Shown: positions 17,481 through 25,434 of the stretch, one piece after another
How the letters are laid out: each line of letters opens with the position of its first letter
How positions within the stretch are numbered: the first letter of the stretch is position 1
Assembly: GCF_003970575.1 (NCBI RefSeq)
Contig: NZ_RXWZ01000050.1
Location: 1 to 64,000, forward strand
Reading direction: 5' to 3'
Origin: Mammaliicoccus fleurettii
Lineage (GTDB): Bacteria > Bacillota > Bacilli > Staphylococcales > Staphylococcaceae
DNA: 64,000 nucleotides
Translations under genes and position numbers: made by a program
Notes under the pieces: model-generated
Told to the model about the DNA's origin: nothing
The model's input: only the letters and a program-made list of their open reading frames with translations
Database searches by the model: none

Positions 17481-17850
17481 AACAGTAAAAGCAGTTCTAA
17501 GCAAAATTGCTGATAAGAGGTACGTTAAAAGCAATTCTAAGTAAAATTGCTGATAAGGGGTACGTTAAAAGCAGATCTAGGCAAAATTGCTGATAAGAGG
17601 TGCGTTAAAAGCAATTCTAAGCAAAATTGCTGATAAGAGGTACGTTAAAAGCAATTCTAAGCAAAATTGCTGATAAGAGGTACGTTAAAAGCAGTTCTAG
17701 ACAAAATTGCTGATAAGGGGTACGTTAAAAGCAGTTCTAGGCAAAATTGCTGATAAGAGGTGTGTTAAAAGCAATTCTAAGCAAAATTGCTGATAAGGGG
17801 TACGTTAAAAGCAGTTCTAGGCAAAATTGCTGATAAGAAGTACAGTAAAA
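17481..17850. repeat. Array of nine 40-bp tandem repeats plus a 10-bp partial unit
   Basis: Units start at 17481, 17521, 17561 and so on every 40 bases to 17801, with a 10-base remnant at 17841-17850. All are exactly 40 bp, without spacers. Most units carry TACGTTAAAA, a core such as GCAATTCTAAGCAAAATTGC and TGATAAGAGG. Variation is confined to a few positions (GCAATT/GCAGTT, TAAG/TAGG, GAGG/GGGG). The core can fold, GCAATT with AATTGC. The first unit and the remnant share CAGTAAAA. No reading frame runs through it. Confidence 0.95.
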
Positions 17851-17870
17851 CTAGACTTGATTACAAAATG

Positions 17871-17899
17871 GAGGCTGAGAATTAATTTGTCTCAGCCTC
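17871..17899. terminator. Terminator of luxS (CTGAGA family)
   Basis: GAGGCTGAGA and TCTCAGCCTC form a 10-bp stem around a 9-base loop, just beyond the luxS stop codon (minus strand). It can act in both directions. Confidence 0.75.
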
Positions 17900-17912
17900 T
17901 ATAATTTATATA

Positions 17913-18380
17913 TTAATCTTCTTTAAAGATATTTTTCCAGCTTTCTCTTTCAGCTAAAAATTCAGTTGCTAATTGTTGAGCGCCTTCTAATGAATGACTT
18001 GCTGCCCAACCACATTGTACTTCATTACATGCTGGTACTTCTGTTGCCTTTTCAACATCTTTTAAAGTCGCTTCTAGGATAGATAATACATCATCATAAT
18101 CATCATGGTTAATAAATGAAGCATAAAAACCTGTTTGGCAACCCATTGGACTTACATCAACCACTTTATCAGTATGGTTTCTAATATTTTCAGCCATTAA
18201 ATGTTCTAATGAGTGCAATGCAGGCATTTCCATATGTTCTTTGTTTGGTTGTTTGAAACGAATATCATATTTATGAATAACGTCACCTTTTTGTCCTTCT
18301 TTAATTCCAGCAAGTCTAACAAAAGGTGCATCTACTTTTGTATGATCTAAATTAAAACTTTCGACATTCATTTTTGTCAT
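17913..18380 (-). CDS. luxS: S-ribosylhomocysteine lyase (autoinducer-2 synthesis)
   Basis: LuxS (155 residues) cleaves S-ribosylhomocysteine to homocysteine and the AI-2 precursor DPD, completing the activated methyl cycle. The metal site HSLEH (His56, His60) and the later Cys in [13 protein letters not shown] (Cys123) are intact, as is the catalytic Cys81 in [10 protein letters not shown]. Length is standard. Start ATG 18380 follows AAAGGAGGAATC. It lies next to the SAM-riboswitch cluster, so two parts of sulfur/SAM metabolism are neighbours here. Confidence 0.97.
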   Translation of the reverse strand: MTKMNVESFNLDHTKVDAPFVRLAGIKEGQKGDVIHKYDIRFKQPNKEHMEMPALHSLEHLMAENIRNHTDKVVDVSPMGCQTGFYASFINHDDYDDVLSILEATLKDVEKATEVPACNEVQCGWAASHSLEGAQQLATEFLAERESWKNIFKED

Positions 18381-18516
18381 GAAGATTCCTCCTTTGATTT
18401 CGGCATAATTATATCAAGTAAATTTTGAAAAAACAATCAATTCAGATTTCTTTTACTTTCTTTATATGTTACTTTATAAGATAATATAATAAATTATTCT
18501 GAAATTAGGTGATAAA

Positions 18517-19059
18517 ATGAAGAGGTTAGAAGTAGTCCCTTACGACAGTATATGGCAACATCTTTTTCTTGAAGAGAAAAAGTACTTACAGTCGTTATTG
18601 AAAGAACATAGTATAAGCATAGAACATATTGGATCAACTGCTATTCCTGGATTATCTGCAAAGCCGATTATAGATATATTAATCGTAGTGAAAGATAGCA
18701 ACACAATCGATTCTTTTACACATGAATTATCAGCTTTAGGATATGAGTCTAAAGGTGAACGTGGAGTCATAGGCAATAGATACTTTAAAAAATATGATGA
18801 TTTTGGAGCAGTTTCGCACCATTTACATATATATGATGAAGGAAGTCCGCATATTTTAAGACTATTATCCTTTAGAGATTACTTAAGAACTTTTAATGGA
18901 GAAAGAGAAAGGTATAGCCGATTAAAACATGATTTAGTTATCGATTATCCTGCAGATAGTGAACAATACTATAAAGGTAAAGATAGTATGATTAAAGAGT
19001 TCGAGAAAAAAGCGGAGAAGTGGTATGTAGAAGCAAATGATATTGCTAAAAATCATTGA
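18517..19059 (+). CDS. GrpB/UPF0157-family nucleotidyltransferase-like protein
   Basis: The 180-residue protein belongs to the GrpB family (nucleotidyltransferase fold). It has VVPYDSIWQHLFLEEKKYL, then IEHIGSTAIPGLSAKPIIDILIVV with the GST and paired-Asp-like elements, and HLHIYDEGSPHILRLLSFRDYLR. Activity and substrate are unknown for most members. The start ATG 18517 follows TTAGGTGAT. The last codons overlap the -35 element of the promoter that drives the riboswitch operon downstream. Confidence 0.75.
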   Translation: MKRLEVVPYDSIWQHLFLEEKKYLQSLLKEHSISIEHIGSTAIPGLSAKPIIDILIVVKDSNTIDSFTHELSALGYESKGERGVIGNRYFKKYDDFGAVSHHLHIYDEGSPHILRLLSFRDYLRTFNGERERYSRLKHDLVIDYPADSEQYYKGKDSMIKEFEKKAEKWYVEANDIAKNH

Positions 19060-19084
19060 CATATCCGAGTGATAAAGTTAGAAT
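19056..19084 (+). promoter_or_regulatory. Promoter of the SAM-riboswitch operon
   Basis: TTGACA (19056-19061) overlaps the stop codon of the GrpB-like gene and is 17 bp from TAGAAT (19079-19084). Transcription would start about 10-15 bases before the S-box aptamer. Confidence 0.75.
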
Positions 19085-19105
19085 TAAAGTCAAATTTCAT
19101 ACGAA

Positions 19106-19198
19106 TTATCAAGAGTGACTGAGGGATGGGCCCGATGAAGTCCAGCAACCTCCCATTATGGAAAGGTGCCAATTCCTACAGTTTTTACTGGAAGATAA
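19106..19198 (+). promoter_or_regulatory. SAM-I (S-box) riboswitch aptamer
   Basis: The conserved S-box blocks appear in order: ATCAAGAGTGACTGAGGGA, GGCCCGATGAAGTCCAGCAACC, AAAGGTGCCAATTCCTACAG and GGAAGATAAATGA. TTATC (19106-19110) and GATAA (19194-19198) close helix P1. SAM binding should stabilise P1 and free the downstream terminator, switching off the amidohydrolase/ATP-grasp operon when SAM is plentiful. Confidence 0.95.
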
Positions 19199-19208
19199 AT
19201 GATCGATT

Positions 19209-19240
19209 GGCGCACTCCTTATAAAGTAGTGCGCCTTTAT
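19209..19240 (+). terminator. Riboswitch expression-platform terminator
   Basis: GGCGCACT pairs with AGTGCGCC, followed by TTTAT, 20 bases before the start of the amidohydrolase gene. The stem lies directly downstream of the P1 3' strand, as in transcription-terminating S-boxes. Confidence 0.85.
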
Positions 19241-19260
19241 ATTGGAAAGGTGAATGGTTA

Positions 19261-20448
19261 ATGAGTAATTTATCACAAAATATTATAAACTATATAGAAC
19301 AGAATAAGCACTTATATTTATCAATGAGTCATCAAATTCATGAGCGTCCTGAATTAGGTAATGAAGAAATATTTGCATCTAGATTATTAAGTGATCAATT
19401 GAAAAGTCATCACTTTACAATAGAGAAGAATATTGCGAATCATCCAACTGGTTTCATTGCTACATACGATTCTAAAAAGGAAGGACCGACGATTGCTTAT
19501 TTAGCTGAGTATGACGCATTACCTGGGCTTGGACATGCATGTGGACATAACATTATTGGGACTTCTAGTGTGTTAGCAGGTATCAGCTTGTCAAAAGTGG
19601 TAGATCAAGTTGGCGGAAAAGTCGTAGTATTAGGTTGTCCTGCAGAAGAAGGTGGCATTAATGGAAGTGCTAAAGCAAGTTATGTAAAAGCGGGAATTAT
19701 AGACAATATAGATGTTGCTTTAATGGTACATCCAGGACATGAAACCTACGTGACGGTTCCTTCTTTAGCTGTTGATGTATTTGATGTTAAGTTCTACGGT
19801 AAAAGCGCGCACGCATCAGAAAATGCTTATGAAGCTGTAAATGCGCTTGATGCTATGCTGTCATTTTTTAATGGAGTAAGTATGTTAAGACAGCAAATTA
19901 AGAAAACTGACAAAGTACATGGTGTCATTTTAAATGGTGGAGAAGCGGCGAATATTATTCCAGACTTTACACATGCACGTTTCTATACACGCGCAACATC
20001 TCGTAAGCATTTAGATGAACTCACAGATAAAGTGCGTAAAATAGCTGAAGGTGCAGCTATACAAACAGGTGGAACATACGAACTACGACCAATACAAAAT
20101 GGTGTGAATGAATTTGTTATAAACAATCCGCTAGATGAATTGTTTAGAAGACATGCCGAAGAAATTGGTGAAGAAGTTATTGATGACGATTTTGGTTTTG
20201 GTTCAACAGATACGGGGAATGTAAGTCATATCGTACCGACTATACATCCACATATAAAGATTGGACCATCTAATTTAGTCGGTCATACAAAAGAATTTTG
20301 CCAAGCAGCTGCAAGTACTAAAGGTGATAAAGCATTGATAAGTGGTGCGAAAATATTAGCCTCAATGGGTTTAGAACTTATAGAGAACGTGTCCCTTAGA
20401 AATGAAATTATCGAGCATCATCAAACATTAAGGGAGAACTTATTATGA
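19261..20448 (+). CDS. M20-family amidohydrolase/peptidase (AbgB/HmrA-like)
   Basis: The 395-residue protein has the M20D metallo-amidohydrolase layout: SHQIHERPELGNEE at the N-terminus, PGLGHACGHNIIG (metal ligands near residues 92-99), CPAEEGGINGSAK, MVHPGHE, a lid domain around FYGKSAHASENAYEAVNALDAML, and GHTKEF near the C-terminus. Relatives remove acyl or aminobenzoyl groups from amino acids. From memory it resembles HmrA of S. aureus. It is first in a SAM-riboswitch operon and overlaps the ATP-grasp gene by 4 bases (ATGA), so its substrate probably relates to methionine, cysteine or a peptide made by that ligase. Confidence 0.85.
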   Translation: MSNLSQNIINYIEQNKHLYLSMSHQIHERPELGNEEIFASRLLSDQLKSHHFTIEKNIANHPTGFIATYDSKKEGPTIAYLAEYDALPGLGHACGHNIIGTSSVLAGISLSKVVDQVGGKVVVLGCPAEEGGINGSAKASYVKAGIIDNIDVALMVHPGHETYVTVPSLAVDVFDVKFYGKSAHASENAYEAVNALDAMLSFFNGVSMLRQQIKKTDKVHGVILNGGEAANIIPDFTHARFYTRATSRKHLDELTDKVRKIAEGAAIQTGGTYELRPIQNGVNEFVINNPLDELFRRHAEEIGEEVIDDDFGFGSTDTGNVSHIVPTIHPHIKIGPSNLVGHTKEFCQAAASTKGDKALISGAKILASMGLELIENVSLRNEIIEHHQTLRENLL

Positions 20449-21638
20449 AAAATGAGTACAGGAAACCACTAACATTAACACTTCAAGATTTATACGAAGA
20501 CTATATAGTATACAATTCAAGACCATCATATGAGGATAATCCTTGGTTAAAAGCTGAAGAAGATCAATCTAATTTTTTAACAGCAAGAGAAATGATTATT
20601 AGTAAGATGCCTATGATTGTACATGAAGCTTGTTTAACCAACAATGTTCAAGATTTACTAAAATTAGTTAATGTTGAAATTTCGAAAAATTTATATACAT
20701 TCAATGATAGAAAAAGTTACGAACATTTAATTAACCAAATAACTCATGATAATAAGAAAATCTTCTTCCAATACATACATGGTGAACAGTTATGTAAAGG
20801 TGAAGATTATGCAGTGTATAAACCAAGATTTATCGATTTAAATAACAAAGCTAAAATAGCGCAATGGACAAGTGGAAAATATTTACCAAAGCGTGAAATA
20901 GTAGAGCGTAATGAATTTGACGAAAAAATAAAACATTGGAAACTGCCACTTGTGATTAAGCCAGGAGATGAGTTGCCTACTGCTGGTGGATACGGTGTGA
21001 TGATATGTTACAATGAAGATGATTTAAATAAGGCAATAGCACGTATTAAAGAAGCTAGTGATACGAAAAGCATTATCATTGAGCAATTTATTGAAGAAGT
21101 TGATAATTATTGTGTACAATATGTATATAGTGAAAAAACGGGTATACAATATATTGGCGCTGTGAAACAACTTACAGATGAATATGGATTTTACAATGGT
21201 AATACTAATTCTACAGAAGTACCTCAAAAGGTAATTGATGCAGGGTATGAAATAATGAAAAAAGGTGTAGAATATGGGTATAAAGGTGTATCAGGTTTTG
21301 ATTTATTAATCGATAAAGATGGGCAAGTATTTGCGATTGATTTAAACTTTAGACAAAATGGATCGACAAGTATGCTATTACTTAAAGACCGAATGAATGA
21401 CGCTTATCAAAAGTTTTTGAGTTATCACTCAAAAGGCGATAACACGCATTTCATACAAACTATCAAAAAATACATTGTAGCTGGATACTTATATCCACTT
21501 TCTTACTATGATGGAGACTATTTTGGTAAAGATGCAGTGAAATCGAGATTTGCAGGAATATGGCATGCAGAAACTGAATCTAAAGCTTTAGAACAAGAAC
21601 AATCATTTCTTGAAGAATTGAGTAGCACCAACAAATAA
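20445..21638 (+). CDS. ATP-grasp ligase-like protein
   Basis: The 397-residue protein has an ATP-grasp fold in its second half: LPLVIKPGDELPTAGGYGVM (ATP-binding Lys and glycine-rich loop, from about residue 167), SIIIEQFIEEVDNYCVQYV, and the metal-binding GFDLLIDKDGQVFAIDLNFRQNG near residues 283-304. The N-terminal half is not one I recognise. ATP-grasp enzymes join a carboxylate to an amine or thiol through an acyl-phosphate. Co-translation with an amidohydrolase and control by a SAM riboswitch suggest formation of an amide or peptide linked to sulfur amino acids. The product is unknown. Confidence 0.8.
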   Translation: MKNEYRKPLTLTLQDLYEDYIVYNSRPSYEDNPWLKAEEDQSNFLTAREMIISKMPMIVHEACLTNNVQDLLKLVNVEISKNLYTFNDRKSYEHLINQITHDNKKIFFQYIHGEQLCKGEDYAVYKPRFIDLNNKAKIAQWTSGKYLPKREIVERNEFDEKIKHWKLPLVIKPGDELPTAGGYGVMICYNEDDLNKAIARIKEASDTKSIIIEQFIEEVDNYCVQYVYSEKTGIQYIGAVKQLTDEYGFYNGNTNSTEVPQKVIDAGYEIMKKGVEYGYKGVSGFDLLIDKDGQVFAIDLNFRQNGSTSMLLLKDRMNDAYQKFLSYHSKGDNTHFIQTIKKYIVAGYLYPLSYYDGDYFGKDAVKSRFAGIWHAETESKALEQEQSFLEELSSTNK

Positions 21639-21667
21639 AAAATTTTCTTCATTTAATGTAATTTTTA

Positions 21668-21697
21668 TTGACTTATACCTTTTAACTATACTATATT
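21668..21697 (+). promoter_or_regulatory. Putative promoter of the DUF2750 gene
   Basis: TTGACT (21668-21673) and TATATT (21692-21697) with an 18-bp spacer, 38 bp before the start codon. Confidence 0.45.
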
Positions 21698-21735
21698 TTA
21701 TTGGGATTAAATATAATGAAAAGGGTGGTATGACA

Positions 21736-22401
21736 ATGGCTATCCAGGATATGTCTATGTTCAAACAAATATTAGCTAAGGAAAAATTTTACGTTGTTTT
21801 AATCGATCGCAAAATTCTAAGAGATGAAGCATCAGATATTCGTTTAATCTGGTCGAAAAAAGAATTTGCTGAATCATATTTAGAAGAGAATAATATTACT
21901 CTATATGATAAAATAATGGACTTAGATTTAGATAGATTTGTAACATATGAAATGGATGACATTCTTGATGAAGGGGACAAGTTCATCATAGATAAGTACG
22001 AAAGTAACAAGGGAATAGAGTTAGAAGCAATATCATTTATTGAAGAAATTATGAGTGAACTAGATGATATCCGAATTGAAGAATTTGCAGAAGATATTTG
22101 TAATGAGACTTATGTATACGGGTTAACAGTTAAAGGACAAAAACAATTTATCATCGTTTCAGAAGAAGAAGATGCTAGTTTACCAAATATGATGACAGTT
22201 TGGAGCACACGTAAACTTGCTGAAAAAGTACGTCGTGATGATTTTGAAGAATACGATGTTATAGAAGTAGAAACAGGTGTCTTTGAAGAATGGTTAGAAG
22301 ACTTAAAACAAGAAAACATTGCTTTAGGTATTAACTTAAAATCAGGTATGATCGGTACAATTACAGATCCAAAAGCAGTATTAAAAGCAATGCCTTGTTA
22401 G
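21736..22401 (+). CDS. DUF2750-type protein with two similar halves
   Basis: The 221-residue acidic protein shows two related segments: FYVVLIDRKILRDEASDIRLIWSKKEFAESYL near the N-terminus and VYGLTVKGQKQFIIVSEEE leading to MMTVWSTRKLAEKV in the second half. Each half ends with a hydrophobic/acidic stretch. This duplicated pattern matches DUF2750 proteins, which have no established function. ATG 21736 is preferred over ATG 21730 because AAGGGTGG (21721-21728) nearly abuts the latter. It is predicted cytoplasmic and transcribed alone, with its own promoter and terminator. Confidence 0.65.
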   Translation: MAIQDMSMFKQILAKEKFYVVLIDRKILRDEASDIRLIWSKKEFAESYLEENNITLYDKIMDLDLDRFVTYEMDDILDEGDKFIIDKYESNKGIELEAISFIEEIMSELDDIRIEEFAEDICNETYVYGLTVKGQKQFIIVSEEEDASLPNMMTVWSTRKLAEKVRRDDFEEYDVIEVETGVFEEWLEDLKQENIALGINLKSGMIGTITDPKAVLKAMPC

Positions 22402-22427
22402 AAAAATAAACAAGTAAATAGTAATTT

Positions 22428-22463
22428 AAAAAGACTTTTGCTAAATAGCAAAAGTCTTTTTTT
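22428..22463. terminator. Terminator after the DUF2750 gene
   Basis: AAAAAGACTTTTGCTA pairs with TAGCAAAAGTCTTTTT around a tight loop, followed by more T. Confidence 0.9.
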
Positions 22464-22513
22464 ATGTCTTGAATAAGTTGTAAAAATTTAAAATAAATAT
22501 ATTTAAACGTCGT

Positions 22514-22529
22514 TGTAAAAGCGTTTACA
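22514..22529. promoter_or_regulatory. Candidate cre before the peptide/ABC-exporter cluster
   Basis: TGTAAAAGCGTTTACA has palindromic ends, and its reverse strand matches the CcpA consensus TGWAARCGYTWNCW at 13 of 14 positions. It lies about 75 bp before the small peptide gene. Catabolite control of the cluster is inferred. Confidence 0.45.
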
Positions 22530-22589
22530 TTAATATAAAATATATCTAACATTTCGAAATGTAAAATAATGGAACAGGAAGTGGTGGAG

Positions 22590-22679
22590 TTGAAAAAGGG
22601 GATTTTTATAGTAGTATGCTTGCTATTATTATCTATTCAACAATTTGCTCCATATTATAGCTTTAAAAGTAGGTGGTAA
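22590..22679 (+). CDS. Small hydrophobic peptide upstream of the ABC exporter
   Basis: A short frame encodes about 29 residues: MKKGIFIVVCLLLLSIQ, a hydrophobic signal-like segment, then QFAPYYSFKSRW with a basic aromatic tail. In-frame alternative starts are GTG 22584 and ATG 22569; TTG 22590 gives the most natural N-terminus and lies 10 bases after AGGA. Its stop lies 14 bases before the ATG of the first membrane protein. It has no double-glycine leader and no convincing lipobox. It may be a secreted or membrane peptide handled by the exporter, or only a leader frame. Confidence 0.45.
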   Translation: MKKGIFIVVCLLLLSIQQFAPYYSFKSRW

Positions 22680-22693
22680 CAATTTTAAATTAT

Positions 22694-23479
22694 ATGAAAC
22701 TACGTATAATGAGGTTGCAATTATATATAGTTTTTACCATTTTAATAATTATTGCAGTATTACATTTATTTGACGCTTATCAAACTTATGGTATTAATAA
22801 ATTGTTAGAAAATACACCATATACTCAATCTTTATTATTTGATGGGTATAGTGGCTTTCAAACCGTATTTCTATTAATGATGCCTTTAGCTGTATCTATT
22901 GGTGTGAGTGATATTTTTATACAAGATCGTAAACAACATTTATTACATCATGCCTATATGTATCATGAGAATAAGTCCGTAGACATACAAGTGATTTTAT
23001 ACTCAAGTATTGTTGCTTTACTACTAGTAATAATTCCACTATTAATAAATTTTGTTGGTGAATTTTTAATACTACCTGATATTTTGCCAGAAAGAATGAC
23101 TATTAACCCAATTGGTATATTTAGCTGGAACACTTTAAGTGTTCATTTATATTATACAATGCCGTTACTATATATATTGTTGTATATTTCATTGACGGGT
23201 ATTTGGGGTGCTATTATGAATGTGTTTGCGATAACACTTTCTCTATATACGAATAAAAGAATTTTAGCTATGATTGGTCCATTTATCTTTCAAATTTTAT
23301 TAATTATATTATCAAATTTGACTTATGAACCTTTTATCGTACCACCAATATATTTCTTAATGGGAAGAACAGAATTTATGTATTTTGAAGTTTTGCCGAT
23401 TCTGTTAACTTTGGGACTATTCATCGGCTTTTCAATATATTTCTATGTAAGAGGTATGTACAAAAATGAACTTAATTAA
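22694..23479 (+). CDS. Membrane protein 1 of the ABC export cluster
   Basis: The protein has about 261 residues and roughly six hydrophobic spans (YIVFTILIIIAVLHLFD, VFLLMMPLAVSIGVSDIF, VILYSSIVALLLVIIPLLI, a TMPLLYILLYISLTGIWGA segment and more). It resembles ABC-2-type permease subunits in topology but has no motif I can name. The start is uncertain: GTG 22673 overlaps the peptide stop and the AGGTGG ribosome site, and ATG 22694 is 17 bases downstream. It overlaps the next gene by 14 bases. Confidence 0.7.
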   Translation: MKLRIMRLQLYIVFTILIIIAVLHLFDAYQTYGINKLLENTPYTQSLLFDGYSGFQTVFLLMMPLAVSIGVSDIFIQDRKQHLLHHAYMYHENKSVDIQVILYSSIVALLLVIIPLLINFVGEFLILPDILPERMTINPIGIFSWNTLSVHLYYTMPLLYILLYISLTGIWGAIMNVFAITLSLYTNKRILAMIGPFIFQILLIILSNLTYEPFIVPPIYFLMGRTEFMYFEVLPILLTLGLFIGFSIYFYVRGMYKNELN

Positions 23480-24122
23480 ATACAGATTAACTTCCTTAAT
23501 AAATACAAAATTTCTAATGTGGAATATTGCGTTCTTTGTTTTAATGATTTTATATCAGGAGGGAAGTGTTGGTTACTTTTCTTCTGATGACTTTCAATTC
23601 ACAAATTTATTATTAAGCAAATTTACGCTTACTTATGTTGTATTACCTATTTTAACAACTATGACGATTGTATTTTATCGTGATGAGTTTGTTCATAAAG
23701 TATTTATTGAATTTAGAAAGTGTTTAAAGATAGAGGTCCTATTATATGCAGTTGTCATCTCATTACTTGTTAGTATTGAAATGTTGTTTGCTAGTATGAT
23801 AGCGCTGAATTTTCAAGTTCGATTCAATATGATATTTCTTGTAACAGCTTGTATGTTGATAGCAGGTAATTTTACGATATCATTAATAGCTCTTACTCTG
23901 TATATAAGTTTTTTGAATCGTGCTATTTCATTAGTGTTTGTAAATTTAATGGTATTTATAGATTTTGTATTAATGCAAGGTGGAAAGTGGAACTATTTGA
24001 TTATTGATTCAAAGAGATTATTTTCACTTTCTTGGTCATGGACTATGTACCAATTGCTCCTCATAATATTTCTATATTTAGTTGTAGAGTGGATTATTAG
24101 TAAAAAGGAAATAAGGACATGA
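23466..24122 (+). CDS. Membrane protein 2 of the ABC export cluster
   Basis: The 218-residue polytopic protein has about six predicted spans (FLMWNIAFFVLMILYQEG, TLTYVVLPILTTMTIVFY, VLLYAVVISLLVSIEMLFASMI and others). The N-terminal LIKYRLTSLINTKF is typical of ABC-2 permease starts, with an amphipathic segment before the first span. Start ATG 23466 is preceded by AGAGGTATG and lies inside the previous gene. It ends overlapping membrane protein 3 by 4 bases, indicating one tightly coupled operon. Confidence 0.7.
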   Translation: MNLIKYRLTSLINTKFLMWNIAFFVLMILYQEGSVGYFSSDDFQFTNLLLSKFTLTYVVLPILTTMTIVFYRDEFVHKVFIEFRKCLKIEVLLYAVVISLLVSIEMLFASMIALNFQVRFNMIFLVTACMLIAGNFTISLIALTLYISFLNRAISLVFVNLMVFIDFVLMQGGKWNYLIIDSKRLFSLSWSWTMYQLLLIIFLYLVVEWIISKKEIRT

Positions 24123-24817
24123 ATATTTTAAAATTTACAGGTGGCATCATTCAAAGTTTATGGAAAATATTCATAATTATAAATGGAATTTTTCTTTTGG
24201 TATTAATGTTATTTAGACCATATATAAGAGTTAGTTTATGGGAGTTTATCTTTCGAGGTAATAATGACAATGAATTGAGTATGCATTTATATAGAATACC
24301 TGGTTTATATATATTGATTATGTTACTTGGCATGATGTTCATTTATCGATTTATACATGTTATTTATCAATATTACATTGTAGAGTGGCAAATGCTATTA
24401 AATGTTACTGGAAAATGGATGATTCTTCTAATAATACCGTTTATTTTAAGTGTAATTTATATTACAAGTATATGGTTGATCATTTCTCTTATTGATGGCG
24501 AATTTAGGATTAACGCTATACATTTATCGTATTTAATAGTGAGTATTTATTTCTTAATGATTGTATTTATTTGGACTTACATAGCTTATAAATTTTATAT
24601 AAGCTTTATGATATCGTTATTGTGGGTAATTGCCACAACAAGGTTTGATTTGGATATTAATATATTAAATGAATCATTGTTTTCAAGAATACAAGGTGTA
24701 TCTTACACGAATTTATTGTATTGTGTGCTATCTATTGTTGTGGTGAATATGTTGTTGTTTATTGAATTAGGACGTGATCATCACATGAAATTTCAAAGAG
24801 GTGATGATGAAGAATGA
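24119..24817 (+). CDS. Membrane protein 3 of the ABC export cluster
   Basis: This 232-residue hydrophobic protein has about six spans and an acidic/basic C-terminal tail (GRDHHMKFQRGDDEE). No family is recognisable. It begins at an ATGA overlap with the preceding gene behind AAAAAGGAAATAAGG, and overlaps the ATPase gene by 4 bases. Three different membrane subunits with one ATPase is an uncommon arrangement; it recalls bacteriocin-immunity or peptide-export ABC systems, but the assignment is by context only. Confidence 0.7.
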   Translation: MNILKFTGGIIQSLWKIFIIINGIFLLVLMLFRPYIRVSLWEFIFRGNNDNELSMHLYRIPGLYILIMLLGMMFIYRFIHVIYQYYIVEWQMLLNVTGKWMILLIIPFILSVIYITSIWLIISLIDGEFRINAIHLSYLIVSIYFLMIVFIWTYIAYKFYISFMISLLWVIATTRFDLDINILNESLFSRIQGVSYTNLLYCVLSIVVVNMLLFIELGRDHHMKFQRGDDEE

Positions 24818-25434
24818 TTAAATTAGTAAATGTTTCAAAAGAACACCAAGGCAATCAATTGTTGAATAATATAAATTTAGAAATTGAATGTGGAAAAGTC
24901 TATGGATTTAAAGGACGTAATGGGTCTGGAAAGACGATGCTTTTAAGAGCAATTTTAGGATTAATTAAAGTTGATGGACAAGTCATTATTAATAATGAAC
25001 CACTTAAATTTGGAGCAAAATATCCACTTGAAGTTGGCGTGTTTATTGAGAAACCTAGCATCATACCTGAATTTACAGCTTTAAAAAATCTTAAATTAGT
25101 ATCTGCATTAAAAGGCATAACAGATATCAATGTAATGACTAAATATTTAGTAGAACTTGGACTTGATTATAAAGATAAAAGGAAAGTAAGGAAATATTCA
25201 TTAGGTATGAAACAGAAAGTGGGTATCGCTCAAACGTTAATGGGAGACCCAGAGTTAATTGTTTTAGATGAACCTACCAATGCATTGGATAAAAAGAGTA
25301 TTGAGAAACTTGTTGAAATCCTTGAAATATTAAAACAGCAAGGATGTACAATATTGATAGCTTCACATCAATTTGAAGAAATAGAAAGAGTTGTTGATGA
25401 GGCGGTTCATATAGAAGCTGGTGCATTAGAATGA
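24814..25434 (+). CDS. ABC transporter ATP-binding subunit
   Basis: The 206-residue ATPase has all standard motifs: Walker A GRNGSGKTMLLRAILG near residue 34, a Q-loop region, signature YSLGMKQKVGIAQTLM, Walker B LIVLDEPTNALD and the H-loop His in LIASHQFEEI. It is close to the CcmA/BcrA-type group that pairs with ABC-2 permeases for export or self-protection. It starts at an ATGA overlap behind AGAGGTGATG and overlaps the next gene by 4 bases. It should power the three membrane proteins encoded before it. Confidence 0.92.
   Translation: MIKLVNVSKEHQGNQLLNNINLEIECGKVYGFKGRNGSGKTMLLRAILGLIKVDGQVIINNEPLKFGAKYPLEVGVFIEKPSIIPEFTALKNLKLVSALKGITDINVMTKYLVELGLDYKDKRKVRKYSLGMKQKVGIAQTLMGDPELIVLDEPTNALDKKSIEKLVEILEILKQQGCTILIASHQFEEIERVVDEAVHIEAGALE

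Noticed and set aside
17481-17850. CRISPR array
   Set aside because: The 40-bp units are directly contiguous with no unique spacers, and no cas gene lies in the window.
22590-22679. Class II bacteriocin with double-glycine leader, or an AgrD-like peptide
   Set aside because: No GG/GA cleavage site, no peptidase-containing transporter or AgrB-like gene; only a signal-like peptide can be claimed.
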